From Sphingobacterium cellulitidis (lineage in GTDB: Bacteria; Bacteroidota; Bacteroidia; Sphingobacteriales; Sphingobacteriaceae): 64,000 nt of DNA. The notes under the pieces are model-generated. The model was given only the letters and a program-made list of their open reading frames with translations. It had not been told where the DNA came from and did not search any database. The position numbers were made by a program, and so were the translations under genes. The stretch lies in contig NOUX01000003.1 of NCBI GenBank assembly GCA_002245855.1, positions 186,001-250,000 on the forward strand, written 5' to 3'. Shown one piece after another: positions 51,046-60,527 of this stretch; position 1 is the first letter of the stretch; the number at the start of each line of letters is the position of its first letter.

Positions 51046-51780
51046 TTATCTCTCGTAATTCTTAAATAAACTTCCAAGTTTCATCTGTATTACACCAAAG
51101 AAAGCTTCTTTAAAAATCTTTGTACTCATTTTCGAAGTTCCCAAAGTTCTATCCGTAAAAATAATAGGAATTTCGACAACATTAAAGCCATATTGGATGG
51201 CTGTAAATTTCATTTCAATCTGGAAAGCATATCCAACAAACTTAATCTTGTCCAAAGGAATGGTTTCCAAAACTTCCCGACGGAAACAAACAAACCCCGC
51301 GGTAGCATCCTGAATCTTGATCCTTGTAATCAGACGCACATAAGCTGAAGCAAAATATGACATCAAAACCCGGTTCATCGGCCAGTTGACAACATTTACC
51401 CCTTTAATATATCGAGAACCAATCGCCATATCAGCACCGCCATTTTTACAAGTATCCCGTAATCGGATGAGATCATCTGGATTATGACTAAAATCTGCAT
51501 CCATCTCAAAAATAAATTCATAGGACCTTTGAAGGGCCCATTTGAATCCATGAATATAGGCAGTTCCTAATCCCAATTTCCCTTTCCTCTCTTCTATAAA
51601 AAGTCTGCCTGAAAATTCTGTTGCTTGTAAGGCTTTTACAATATTGGCCGTCCCATCAGGAGAACCATCATCTACAATAAGAATATCAAATTCAATCTCT
51701 AATGTAAAGACCTTTCGAATTATTCTCTCTATGTTTTCCTTCTCGTTGTAGGTAGGAATGATAACTATGCTGTCTGACAC
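51046..51780 (-). CDS. Polyprenyl-phosphate mannosyltransferase-like GT2 glycosyltransferase
   Basis: The 244-residue family-2 glycosyltransferase resembles the catalytic domain of dolichol-phosphate-mannose synthase: IIPTYNEKENIERI, VDDGSPDGTA, EMDADFSHNPDDL (metal-binding DAD) and the acceptor-loop GTSKM-like TLGTSKMS. There are no C-terminal membrane helices, as in the soluble Dpm1 form. It would make polyprenyl-phosphate-mannose (or a similar sugar) for surface glycans or glycoproteins. It is 29 bp after the ruvB start and separated from the POT genes by a terminator. Confidence 0.87.
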   Translation of the reverse strand: MSDSIVIIPTYNEKENIERIIRKVFTLEIEFDILIVDDGSPDGTANIVKALQATEFSGRLFIEERKGKLGLGTAYIHGFKWALQRSYEFIFEMDADFSHNPDDLIRLRDTCKNGGADMAIGSRYIKGVNVVNWPMNRVLMSYFASAYVRLITRIKIQDATAGFVCFRREVLETIPLDKIKFVGYAFQIEMKFTAIQYGFNVVEIPIIFTDRTLGTSKMSTKIFKEAFFGVIQMKLGSLFKNYER

Positions 51781-51859
51781 GCTATATTTTTTAATGCGGT
51801 AAAGTTAAGCAATTAGAACCAAACTAATAAGGACTCTCTGACAAGATATAATCATAAAA

Positions 51860-51886
51860 AAGCCGAATAAATAACTTATTCGGCTT
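51860..51886 (-). terminator. Terminator after the first POT gene
   Basis: AAGCCGAATAA (51860-51870) pairs with TTATTCGGCTT (51876-51886); on the minus strand T6 follows. It closes the pair of POT genes. Confidence 0.85.
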
Positions 51887-51891
51887 AATTT

Positions 51892-53424
51892 CTAATTCAC
51901 TCCATGCATAAGCTTTTTTATAAATGGAGAGAGGATAATCAAAATTGCTCCCGCAATTAATGAATATAAGCCTAACTGCTTATAACCCTCCGTATAAGTT
52001 ATTAATTTATCGACCAAAGTATCGCCTTCTCTAGCTTGTGCCATGCTCGCACCAATCAATCCGGCAACATATTGACCATACGCACTTGCTAAAAACCACA
52101 TACCCATCATTATTCCTTGCAACTTGGCTGGTGATAATTTGGTCATAATGGATAGACCTATCGGTGATAAACATAATTCACCAATCGTAATGACCAAAAG
52201 AGCCCCAGTAAAAATATCCAATGAGGTAATACCCCCTGTAGCGAAAAATCTGGTTGCATATAGTACGTAATATCCTAATCCTAAAAACAAGAACCCTAAT
52301 CCGAATTTAATGATCGTATTCGGTTCCAATTTACGCTTCGCTAACCATAACCATAATAAACCAAATAATGGTGCTAGAATAATGATAAACAAAGCTCCAC
52401 CAGAATTATTTACTCCATTTGGATCAAGTCGGATTGCACCACCCAGAACCGTATCATTTAAGTTCTTTGCCGCAAAAATACTCAGGGAGCCACCGCTTTG
52501 TTCGTAAATCCCCCAGAATACAATGGAAAATAATATGAATACAAGCGCAGCAACCAACTTATGGAATTCCTTCTTTTCAACTTTTGACATTTCATAAAAC
52601 AGGTATATCAAAGTCAATGGTCCAATAATGGCCATAAAGTAATTCGTATACTCGGTTTTCGAAACCATGATCTGAATCAATGGAATAAATAGCAAGGTCC
52701 CGATATAAACGGCATATTCAACCCATTTCGGCAATGCTTTAGATTGAATAATAGCATCAGGATGCCCTGGTTGTAATCCAATTGGACCTAACTCATGTTT
52801 CGTAAATTGAAAATTGATCAAACTGATCAACATTCCTACTGCAGCTAGTCCAAAAGCAACATTCCAACGATATGCTTCATCGATTACTGAACTCAACATA
52901 TAGCCCTTCCCAATAGCAACACAGATATAGCCCCCTAAGAATGCACCTAGGTTAATACCTGCATAGAATAAGGAAAATCCTGCATCACGACGGTTATCAC
53001 CATCTTTATACAGTTCTCCGACCATAGTAGAAATGTTTGGCTTAAAAAATCCTGTACCAATAATGATAAAGGCTAAACCGAAATAAAAAAACTGATGGGT
53101 ATCAATGGATAATAGCGCGGAGCCCACAATCATCAACAAACCTCCAAAAAACAAAGACTTCCGAAATCCTAAAATCTTATCTGCAAATAATCCTCCGATA
53201 AAAGTAAATGCATAAACAAAGGCTTGGGTAGCTCCATATTGAAGGTTGGCTTCACTTTCACCAAAATTTAACTGGGTAATCATAAAGAATACCAACATCC
53301 CGCGCATCCCGTAAAAACAGAATCGCTCCCACATCTCAGAAAAAAATAACCTCCAGATCTGTTTGGGGTATTTTCCCGAAAAGTTTTGAATCTCCGCAAG
53401 AGATTCTTGTGCTTTAGTAGCCAT
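51892..53424 (-). CDS. POT-family proton:oligopeptide symporter (copy 1)
   Basis: The 510-residue MFS transporter has the proton-coupling ExxER motif in EMWERFCFYGMR, GGLFADKILG after helix 2, FFKPNISTMVGELY and LFYAGINLGAFLGGY, all POT (PTR2) signatures. It should import di- and tripeptides with H+. It has about 14 membrane helices. The stop lies next to a terminator; the start is 20 bp after copy 2, so the two are probably one transcript. Confidence 0.93.
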   Translation of the reverse strand: MATKAQESLAEIQNFSGKYPKQIWRLFFSEMWERFCFYGMRGMLVFFMITQLNFGESEANLQYGATQAFVYAFTFIGGLFADKILGFRKSLFFGGLLMIVGSALLSIDTHQFFYFGLAFIIIGTGFFKPNISTMVGELYKDGDNRRDAGFSLFYAGINLGAFLGGYICVAIGKGYMLSSVIDEAYRWNVAFGLAAVGMLISLINFQFTKHELGPIGLQPGHPDAIIQSKALPKWVEYAVYIGTLLFIPLIQIMVSKTEYTNYFMAIIGPLTLIYLFYEMSKVEKKEFHKLVAALVFILFSIVFWGIYEQSGGSLSIFAAKNLNDTVLGGAIRLDPNGVNNSGGALFIIILAPLFGLLWLWLAKRKLEPNTIIKFGLGFLFLGLGYYVLYATRFFATGGITSLDIFTGALLVITIGELCLSPIGLSIMTKLSPAKLQGIMMGMWFLASAYGQYVAGLIGASMAQAREGDTLVDKLITYTEGYKQLGLYSLIAGAILIILSPFIKKLMHGVN

Positions 53425-53444
53425 AATAAATGTAATAATTGGTT

Positions 53445-55235
53445 CTATTTAACCCCATGCATCAATTTCTTCACAACTGGATTCAATAACATCACCAACA
53501 AACCGGCAGCAATTGGAACAATTGTAAAAATCAAGAAAAAGGTACTTAATGAATATTCCTTCGTAATATTATCGATCTGACCACCTAAAATCGCAGCTAA
53601 CTTATTTCCAATAGCTAAAGCTAAATACCACATCCCAAACATAAACCCAATCATTCGTGCTGGAGCTAATTTCGATACATAAGATAAGCCTACTGGCGAT
53701 AAGCATAACTCCCCGAGCGTATGGAACATATAGGCCAGGATTAGCCAAACCATCGAAACCTTCACTCCTGCCTGTAATCCATTTGCCCCAAAAGCCAAAA
53801 GCCCAAATCCTATTGCCATGATAATTAATCCCATACCATATTTTACGGTAGCAGGTGGATTATATTTTGAATCCCAAATTTTAGAAACGAAATTAGCAAA
53901 GGTGATGATAAAGAATGAGTTCATGATGGAAAACCATGAAACAGCAATTTCTGAAGATTCAGCTGTGAATTCCTTATAAAGCATCCATAATGCAATTCCC
54001 CAAATCCCTCCAAAACAAAGCATTTGCACCAAATTGGATAATGGCGCTTTTCCAAAAGTTTTCTTGGTTAACATTGCTACAGCGTAGGTAACAAATAATA
54101 ATGGAACAACCGTTAATAAACTATTGATTACATTGAATGCCATCAAAGAATCACCAGATAAACTTCTGTCAACACTATCCCGCGCAAATATCACTAATGA
54201 AGAAGCCCCTTGTTCAAAGGACATCCAAAAGAAAATAACGAAGAATGCAAAGATGATGACTGCTATCAATCGGTCCCGAACAACTTTGGTATATCTAGTT
54301 AAACGCGAAATAACAACAAATAGGAACAAAATTAAAGCTGCTATTATGGCTACATTCTGTCCTGCCATGGAACCAATTTGTAAACTAGATAATATATCTA
54401 TTCCTGAAATCTTAGAAAGTGGATCATTGAAAGCATATCCAAGACCTAAAATAGTCATGATTACGATTAGAATAATATCTAGACCTGTAAATGGATTGGG
54501 CTTATCATCTGGATTTTCAGCACGCATTGCCTCTGCTTTCGCTTCCTTCTGCTCTGCTGTAGGAGGATCACCAACTGTTCCGAAAATAGGTTTGGCAAAC
54601 CAAAATTGAAGAGTTCCTAAAAACATAAAAATCCCCGCCAGACCAAATCCCCAGTGCCATCCTACTTTCTCACCCAAATAACCACATAACATCATCCCAA
54701 AAAATGCACCTGAATTAACACCCATGTAAAAGATAGTATAGGCAGCATCTTTTTTCTGAGGAAACTTCTTGTACATTTCTGACAGAATGGAAGTCATATT
54801 CGGTTTAAAAAAACCGGTTCCTAATACTAGTGCTCCTAATCCAAGGTACAAGAATAATGGAGTATCAAAGGCCATAAACAAGTGCCCTAAGGTCATAATC
54901 GCAGCTCCTATTACAATCGCATAACGATAGCCGAGATACTTATCTGCTAATATTCCTCCAAAAATTGGAGAAATGTACAATAACATCGCGTAGGTACCAT
55001 ACAATGCTCCTGCTTGAACTGGATCCCAACCCCATCCTGAAAAAGGACTGCCGGAAATAATCGCACTGGTTAAAAAATTGATCAGGAGGACACGCATCCC
55101 ATAAAAGGAAAAACGCTCCCACATCTCCGTGAAAAACAAGACAAATAGTCCCGAGGGATGGCCCAAAACCAAATTCCCATCCAGTCCCTGCTTCTCTAAT
55201 TCCGCTGAAAATGAAGCATCTGTAGATTTACTCAT
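53445..55235 (-). CDS. POT-family proton:oligopeptide symporter (copy 2)
   Basis: The 596-residue member is the longest of the three. It has the same ExxER motif (EMWERFSFYGMR), GGILADKYLG, FFKPNMTSILSEMY and TIFYMGVNSGAFFG. A longer cytoplasmic loop around residues 220-260 (DPPTAEQKEAKAEAMRAE) explains part of the extra length. It is closer to copy 3 than to copy 1 in several motifs (GHPSGLFVLFFTEMWERF). Di/tripeptide uptake is expected; the specificity difference between copies is unknown. Confidence 0.93.
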   Translation of the reverse strand: MSKSTDASFSAELEKQGLDGNLVLGHPSGLFVLFFTEMWERFSFYGMRVLLINFLTSAIISGSPFSGWGWDPVQAGALYGTYAMLLYISPIFGGILADKYLGYRYAIVIGAAIMTLGHLFMAFDTPLFLYLGLGALVLGTGFFKPNMTSILSEMYKKFPQKKDAAYTIFYMGVNSGAFFGMMLCGYLGEKVGWHWGFGLAGIFMFLGTLQFWFAKPIFGTVGDPPTAEQKEAKAEAMRAENPDDKPNPFTGLDIILIVIMTILGLGYAFNDPLSKISGIDILSSLQIGSMAGQNVAIIAALILFLFVVISRLTRYTKVVRDRLIAVIIFAFFVIFFWMSFEQGASSLVIFARDSVDRSLSGDSLMAFNVINSLLTVVPLLFVTYAVAMLTKKTFGKAPLSNLVQMLCFGGIWGIALWMLYKEFTAESSEIAVSWFSIMNSFFIITFANFVSKIWDSKYNPPATVKYGMGLIIMAIGFGLLAFGANGLQAGVKVSMVWLILAYMFHTLGELCLSPVGLSYVSKLAPARMIGFMFGMWYLALAIGNKLAAILGGQIDNITKEYSLSTFFLIFTIVPIAAGLLVMLLNPVVKKLMHGVK

Positions 55236-55363
55236 AAACTATATTTTCTACTTAGTGTTAATATTGAATTTGTAAAAATAAATAAAACTTTCAGGTTTCC
55301 ACCGATTCTCTAAAATCACAATCCCATTTGACCTATCTATTCTTCAATCTCTTTTATCAAAAA

Positions 55364-55390
55364 AGGCTGAATCTTTTACCAATTCAGCCT
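55364..55390 (-). terminator. Terminator between POT copies 3 and 2
   Basis: AGGCTGAAT (55364-55372) pairs with ATTCAGCCT (55382-55390), followed on the minus strand by a T run. It separates copy 3 from the copy 2-copy 1 unit. Confidence 0.8.
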
Positions 55391-55417
55391 AATTATATCT
55401 TATTTTATCTCCAATTA

Positions 55418-57001
55418 TTATTGAATGCCATGCATCATTTTCTTTAATTTTCCGTTGAACATTAATAGAAGTAATGCAACAAAAATTGGTAATGCAGCAA
55501 TAATCAAAAAGAATACGGTCATGGAGTATGTTTCAGTAATCTTATCAATATAGGAACCAGTCATACCTGCAATGAAGTTTGCAATGGCAGACGCTGTAAA
55601 CCATAATCCAAATAATAATCCGGCAAATTTCTTAGGCGAAAGCTTACTTACATAAGATAATCCTACTGGAGATACACATAACTCTCCTGTAGTATGGAAG
55701 AAATAAGCTAATATCAACCAAATCATGCTAACCGATGCGGTTTGTGCTCCTGAAGGGATAGACATGGATCCATAAGCCAATGCCAAGAAACCTACTGCTA
55801 CCAATATCAAACCAAATGCGAATTTCACTGGTCCTGAAGGATTCCATACTTTCTCCCATAATTTAGAGAAGGAAGAAGCCAGCGTGATGATGAAGAAGGA
55901 ATTTAAGATCTGAAACCATGAAACGGTTACTTCGGTAGTATCTACTGTAAACTCTCTATTTACTTTCCAGATTCCCAATGCCCAAATAATAGCAAAGGAA
56001 ATAGCCGTGAAAATAACTGTCAAAGGATATTTACTGAAAATCTGTTGTGATAATTTGAATAATACCCATGTCACGATCAAAATCGGGAATATCGTTAATG
56101 CCGCATCTACCCATTTGAAAATCTCTCCAGCATTTCCATCTAATACACGTTGAGTATAATTTTTTGCAAAAATGGTCATCGATCCTCCTGCTTGCTCAAA
56201 TGCAAAGAAAAAGAAGATACTCGCAATCATTAATACGGCAACTACAATTAAACGATCTCTAACCACATTCTTAGGTGTATGATCCTCCTCTGCAATATTA
56301 TGAACATGCTCCTCTGGCGTATGAACTGTTCCCGGTTTTTCTCCAATTACTCCAAAAATCTTTTGAGCAAAATAAAATTGAACCATACCAAAGAACATAA
56401 ATACTCCAGCTAATCCAAATCCATAATGCCATCCAATTTTCTCACCGATATAACCACATAATAACATTCCGAGGAATGCCCCTGAGTTAATACCCATGTA
56501 GAAAATAGTATAACCAGCATCTTTCTTTGCTGATGAATCTGGGTATAATTGCCCAACCATCGAAGAAATATTCGGTTTGAACATACCATTACCCAGGATC
56601 ATGAGTACTAATCCTATATAAAAAAATGTGTTGGAAGAACCTTCTAAGGCCATTGAAGCGTGACCTAAGGTCATAATTAATGCTCCCCATAAAATAGCTT
56701 TCCGGTAGCCGGTTAATTTATCGGCAATCATACCACCAATTAATGGTGTCAAATAAACCAATCCTGTATACCATGCATACAATTCCATGGCTTCACCATT
56801 GGTCCATCCCCAACCACCTTTTACAATCTCGGTGATTAAGAAGACAGTTAATAAGGCACGCATCCCATAATAACTGAAACGCTCCCACATCTCAGTAAAG
56901 AACAGGACAAATAGACTTGCAGGATGCCCCATCACCATTTTATCGTCAACGCCTTGTTTGGCAAGGTGTTGGACCAATTCTTGGTCTTTTTCTTGATTCA
57001 T
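55418..57001 (-). CDS. POT-family proton:oligopeptide symporter (copy 3)
   Basis: The 527-residue POT carrier has EMWERFSYYGMR (complete ExxERFxYY motif), GGMIADKLTG, MFKPNISSMVGQLY and TIFYMGINSGAFLGM. Ser/Ala-rich helices near the C-terminus and FGLWFTASAIANFIAG are family-typical. It is monocistronic, with its own terminator. Together with copies 1 and 2 it represents local gene duplication. Confidence 0.93.
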   Translation of the reverse strand: MNQEKDQELVQHLAKQGVDDKMVMGHPASLFVLFFTEMWERFSYYGMRALLTVFLITEIVKGGWGWTNGEAMELYAWYTGLVYLTPLIGGMIADKLTGYRKAILWGALIMTLGHASMALEGSSNTFFYIGLVLMILGNGMFKPNISSMVGQLYPDSSAKKDAGYTIFYMGINSGAFLGMLLCGYIGEKIGWHYGFGLAGVFMFFGMVQFYFAQKIFGVIGEKPGTVHTPEEHVHNIAEEDHTPKNVVRDRLIVVAVLMIASIFFFFAFEQAGGSMTIFAKNYTQRVLDGNAGEIFKWVDAALTIFPILIVTWVLFKLSQQIFSKYPLTVIFTAISFAIIWALGIWKVNREFTVDTTEVTVSWFQILNSFFIITLASSFSKLWEKVWNPSGPVKFAFGLILVAVGFLALAYGSMSIPSGAQTASVSMIWLILAYFFHTTGELCVSPVGLSYVSKLSPKKFAGLLFGLWFTASAIANFIAGMTGSYIDKITETYSMTVFFLIIAALPIFVALLLLMFNGKLKKMMHGIQ

Positions 57002-57486
57002 CGGTTATTGATATTTATGTTAATATAGAATTAATTACAGAACATTATTTTTTCAGGATAGCAAATTAACAAATTTTTATTTAGAATTTGCAGCTTTCTA
57101 TTTTCAACAACTATCCCAAAATTTATATTCTTATGAATCATTTTTTTAACGATAGTTTAATGATAATTTAAAAGTCCACCTCTTTTTTAGGATTGAATTT
57201 TTAAAAAGAAATTAAAGAATAATTACCAAATCATAAACAGACCTACAGCATCATAACCAAATACTCAACCATCTCCACTATTTGATGTCAATTATGTATT
57301 TTTCTTGTTTTCAAATAAACCTCCCCTTTCCCGAATTCAACTTTAATATATTCTTAATTTTTCAAATCCTAAACTTATTGTGTAAACATTTTTTTACGTT
57401 GATAACTTTATTTTCCATCAACAACCTGTATTATAATATTTATTGAAAATCAATAATAATCAAGATAAGGCCAAAATTCAGCCCAT
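57002..57486. other. AT-rich gap without a recognisable gene
   Basis: About 485 bp separate the POT copy 3 start from the next terminator. I find no supported open frame, RNA gene or long repeat. The left part must hold the promoter of POT copy 3. GTAAA and TTTAC form a small dyad near 57381-57397. Nothing else stands out. Confidence 0.5.
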
Positions 57487-57517
57487 AAAAAAAGAGGCAA
57501 AACTATTGTCTTGCCTC
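57487..57517 (-). terminator. Terminator of the TIM-barrel protein gene
   Basis: GAGGCAA (57494-57500) pairs with TTGCCTC (57511-57517), followed on the minus strand by T7. Confidence 0.75.
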
Positions 57518-57536
57518 CTTCAATCATTTTCCGATC

Positions 57537-58415
57537 TTATTTAAATCTCTCTAAAAGAGTTTTAGTCAATTTAATACCTTCATCTTCTGAAATATTGCTT
57601 CCTTCGTATTCGATGCCCACATAACCTTTATACCCAGCATTCTTTACGATCTCCATCATTTTTCCGAAGTCTACTTTCGTATCATTGCCATTCGCATCGA
57701 AATCATGTGATTTTGCACTTACTCCTTTGGCATATGGCATTAATTCAGCAACTCCCTTATAACGATCATACTCGTAAAAGTTTCCAAAATCAGGTAAACT
57801 ACCACAATTCTTCTTACCTACTGTCTTTAAGACGTCGGATAACCAGTCTCCATGTGAAGAAATACCACCGTGATTTTCTACAACAACTGAGATTTTACCC
57901 TTTTTACCATAATCAGCTAAAGTAGCCAAGCTTTTTACAACTTGATCTTTAACCTCTTCTTTAGTTCCTTCTCCGGCAGCATTTACACGAATCGCATGAC
58001 ATCCTAAGAAATTTGCTGCATCAATCCATTTATAATGGTTTTCTACCGCCTGCTTACGTTTCGCCTCATCGCGATCGCCTAAGCTACCTTCGCCATCAAT
58101 CATTATCAGGACGTTCTTCACGCCATTGTCTTTTGCCCGGTTATTCAAATCCTTTAAGTAGGTCATATCCTTGGCCTTATCCTTAAAGAACTGATTTACA
58201 TATTCAACTCCATAAATGCCAAAATTCTTGGCAGTATACTCAGGAAAATCAATGTTTTTTAAATCACCTTTGAAAAGTTTTTTATGTAAGGACCACTCCG
58301 CTAATGAAATTTGAAACCAATCTTTCTTGGCTGCAAATACATCTAATGATGGTGCTAGGGTTACCCCTGCTGTTACTAGTCCTAGGTTTCTTAAAAACTC
58401 TCTTCTTGAACTCAT
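57537..58415 (-). CDS. Tat-exported sugar-phosphate isomerase/epimerase-like TIM-barrel protein
   Basis: The 292-residue protein starts with a twin-arginine signal (SRREFLRNLGLVTAGVTLAPS), so it is exported folded. The rest is a xylose-isomerase-like TIM barrel (AP_endonuc_2 family) with probable metal ligands in VVENHGG, GSLPDFGNF and YVGIEYEG. In Bacteroidota such proteins often act on sugars or inositol-like compounds, but no substrate can be deduced. It is the last gene of a run with the Fe-S protein and the MFS carrier. Confidence 0.87.
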   Translation of the reverse strand: MSSRREFLRNLGLVTAGVTLAPSLDVFAAKKDWFQISLAEWSLHKKLFKGDLKNIDFPEYTAKNFGIYGVEYVNQFFKDKAKDMTYLKDLNNRAKDNGVKNVLIMIDGEGSLGDRDEAKRKQAVENHYKWIDAANFLGCHAIRVNAAGEGTKEEVKDQVVKSLATLADYGKKGKISVVVENHGGISSHGDWLSDVLKTVGKKNCGSLPDFGNFYEYDRYKGVAELMPYAKGVSAKSHDFDANGNDTKVDFGKMMEIVKNAGYKGYVGIEYEGSNISEDEGIKLTKTLLERFK

Positions 58416-58436
58416 GATTTTGTTATATAAGTGTTA

Positions 58437-59168
58437 TTAGATATTAGCCCATCCAGACGTTAATACATCTACAAGATGCATTGTCTTAATGGGAAGTTGA
58501 TTCTTTTCTATATAGGCCTGTAACTGCAACAAACATGATGAGTCTGTCGAAATAATATAATCAGCCTTTACATTTAATGCATTCTGGACCTTCTGCTCCG
58601 CCATTGCAGCTGAAATACCTTCAAATTTCACCGCAAAAGTTCCTCCAAATCCACAACAGGTCTCTTGATCGTGCATCTCGACAATCTCTAATCCCCCAAC
58701 ATGACTCAATAGCCGCCTTGGTTCCTCTTTGATCTTGCATTCTCGCAATGCCGAACATGAATCATGGTAAACCGCTGTACCAACCAATTCTGCTCCAAAA
58801 TATTCCTTCTGCAAAACATTCACCAGAAAATCACTGATCTCGAAAATATTACGTTGAATGGATCTGCATTTATTATGCTCGATGGAATTCGTAAATAAAT
58901 CATCATAGCCCCCTCTAACCATCCCAACACAAGATGCTGAAGGACTAACTATGGGATGCTCATCATTGAAGTCATTCAAAAATTTCTGACCTATCTTTTT
59001 TGCATCATCCCAAAACCCCGCATTATAAGCCGGTTGGCCACAACAGGTCTGATCCGTATTATATACAACCTTACAACCCGCCTTCTCTAACAACTTCACC
59101 GTATTGAAGGCAGTTTCCGGATATAACTGATCAATAAAACAGGGAATAAATAACTCTACTTTATGCAT
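58437..59168 (-). CDS. LutA/YkgE-like (Fe-S)-binding oxidoreductase subunit
   Basis: The 243-residue protein has two CCG domains with the cysteine motifs CCGQPAYNAG and CCGFGGTFAVK, as in LutA/YkgE and the heterodisulfide-reductase/glycolate-oxidase iron-sulfur subunits. LutA works with LutB and LutC in lactate oxidation, yet neither is in the window, so the partner is missing or elsewhere. The start ATG overlaps the MFS stop by one base. Confidence 0.88.
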   Translation of the reverse strand: MHKVELFIPCFIDQLYPETAFNTVKLLEKAGCKVVYNTDQTCCGQPAYNAGFWDDAKKIGQKFLNDFNDEHPIVSPSASCVGMVRGGYDDLFTNSIEHNKCRSIQRNIFEISDFLVNVLQKEYFGAELVGTAVYHDSCSALRECKIKEEPRRLLSHVGGLEIVEMHDQETCCGFGGTFAVKFEGISAAMAEQKVQNALNVKADYIISTDSSCLLQLQAYIEKNQLPIKTMHLVDVLTSGWANI

Positions 59169-60484
59169 TAATCGCCTTGAATAATCTGTAATTTATTAAA
59201 TTTTAACACACTAAACAACAACAAAAACCCAATGATAAAATATACAGACAGAAACAATGCCGAATATCGAATATTTTGTGTTATCTGTTCTATAATACCG
59301 AAACTAAATAAACCAATCACAATGGCTACTTTTTCGGTTACATCATAAAAACTAAAAAATGAAGTCGTATCCTCAATATCTTCTGGAATTAACTTCGAAT
59401 AAGTCGATCTGGATAAGGACTGTATCCCTCCCATCAATAATCCAACTGTAAAGGCCATACCGTAAAATTGATACTCATTGCTCATATAAAATGAGGCACA
59501 ACAGATCAATATCCAAAAGAATACTACAACTATCAAAACCTTGATGTTACCAACTTTCTTCGCAGCAACCGACATCAAATAAGCCCCTCCAATCGCAACA
59601 ATCTGTATTAATAGTATGGAAGCAATTAACTTGCTCGCCCCTAGGTTTAACACCTTCTCACCAAATGCTGCAGCAACAATCAATAGCGTCTGAATTCCCA
59701 TCGAATAAAAAAAATAGGCCGGCAAAAAGGTCTTGATCGCCTCAATCTGTTTGATCTGACCTAATACAGTAGTAAATTCCTTCTTGACCTTGGTAAAAAA
59801 TGGAAGCCTCTCTGATCCTACAGTAGGTTTATTCCTAGGTAAAAACTTAAATGGAATCTGGGCGAATAACAACCACCATAAGCCAACTAATAAAAAGGAG
59901 AATCTCGCAGGAAAGGATCCATCTGTAATTCCAAACCACTCTGGTTTAAAAATAAAAATAAAACAGATAATCTGTAAGGTAACACAGCCTACATATCCAT
60001 AGGCAAACCCTTGTGCACTGACCCTGTCTTGCTGATCTGGACTGGCTATAATCGGTAAATAAGAGTTATTGAAGGCTACCCCGCCTATATAACCCATCGC
60101 CGCCAAAGCATAACAGAAAATACCCCATTCTAAAGTATTCAGCTTAAAGAAAAATAAACCCATACAAGCTATGGCGCCAATATAGGTGAATAGTTTCATG
60201 AAAAACTTACGCTTGCCAGCCGCATCTGAATAGGCCGAAATAAATGGTAAACCCAATGCCATCAATAAATAAGCGATGGATAAGGCAAAATTCGATAAAG
60301 CAGTATTGATCACCTCGATTCCAAAAAATGATACTGTATCATTGGTATTTGGATTCTTCGTAATCGTCGTATAATAAACAGGAAAAATCGTGGAATTGAT
60401 AACCAGGTTATAAGCTGAATTCGCCCAATCATACATGGACCATGACCGAATTAACTTCTTATCATTCTTTTTGAATATTTTCAT
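59168..60484 (-). CDS. MFS transporter, UMF1/Atg22-like family
   Basis: The 438-residue protein has about 12 membrane helices. The N-terminal IRSWSMYDWANSAYNLVINSTIFPVYY is the signature of the UMF1 (Atg22-related) major-facilitator group. Substrates of the bacterial members are not established; the yeast relative exports amino acids from the vacuole. Coupling to the Fe-S protein gene suggests a shared process, perhaps organic-acid handling, but that is inference. Confidence 0.87.
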   Translation of the reverse strand: MKIFKKNDKKLIRSWSMYDWANSAYNLVINSTIFPVYYTTITKNPNTNDTVSFFGIEVINTALSNFALSIAYLLMALGLPFISAYSDAAGKRKFFMKLFTYIGAIACMGLFFFKLNTLEWGIFCYALAAMGYIGGVAFNNSYLPIIASPDQQDRVSAQGFAYGYVGCVTLQIICFIFIFKPEWFGITDGSFPARFSFLLVGLWWLLFAQIPFKFLPRNKPTVGSERLPFFTKVKKEFTTVLGQIKQIEAIKTFLPAYFFYSMGIQTLLIVAAAFGEKVLNLGASKLIASILLIQIVAIGGAYLMSVAAKKVGNIKVLIVVVFFWILICCASFYMSNEYQFYGMAFTVGLLMGGIQSLSRSTYSKLIPEDIEDTTSFFSFYDVTEKVAIVIGLFSFGIIEQITQNIRYSALFLSVYFIIGFLLLFSVLKFNKLQIIQGD

Positions 60485-60527
60485 AAGATTTGCTTATGCG
60501 AATATAGCATTTGATTTTTGAACTGGT

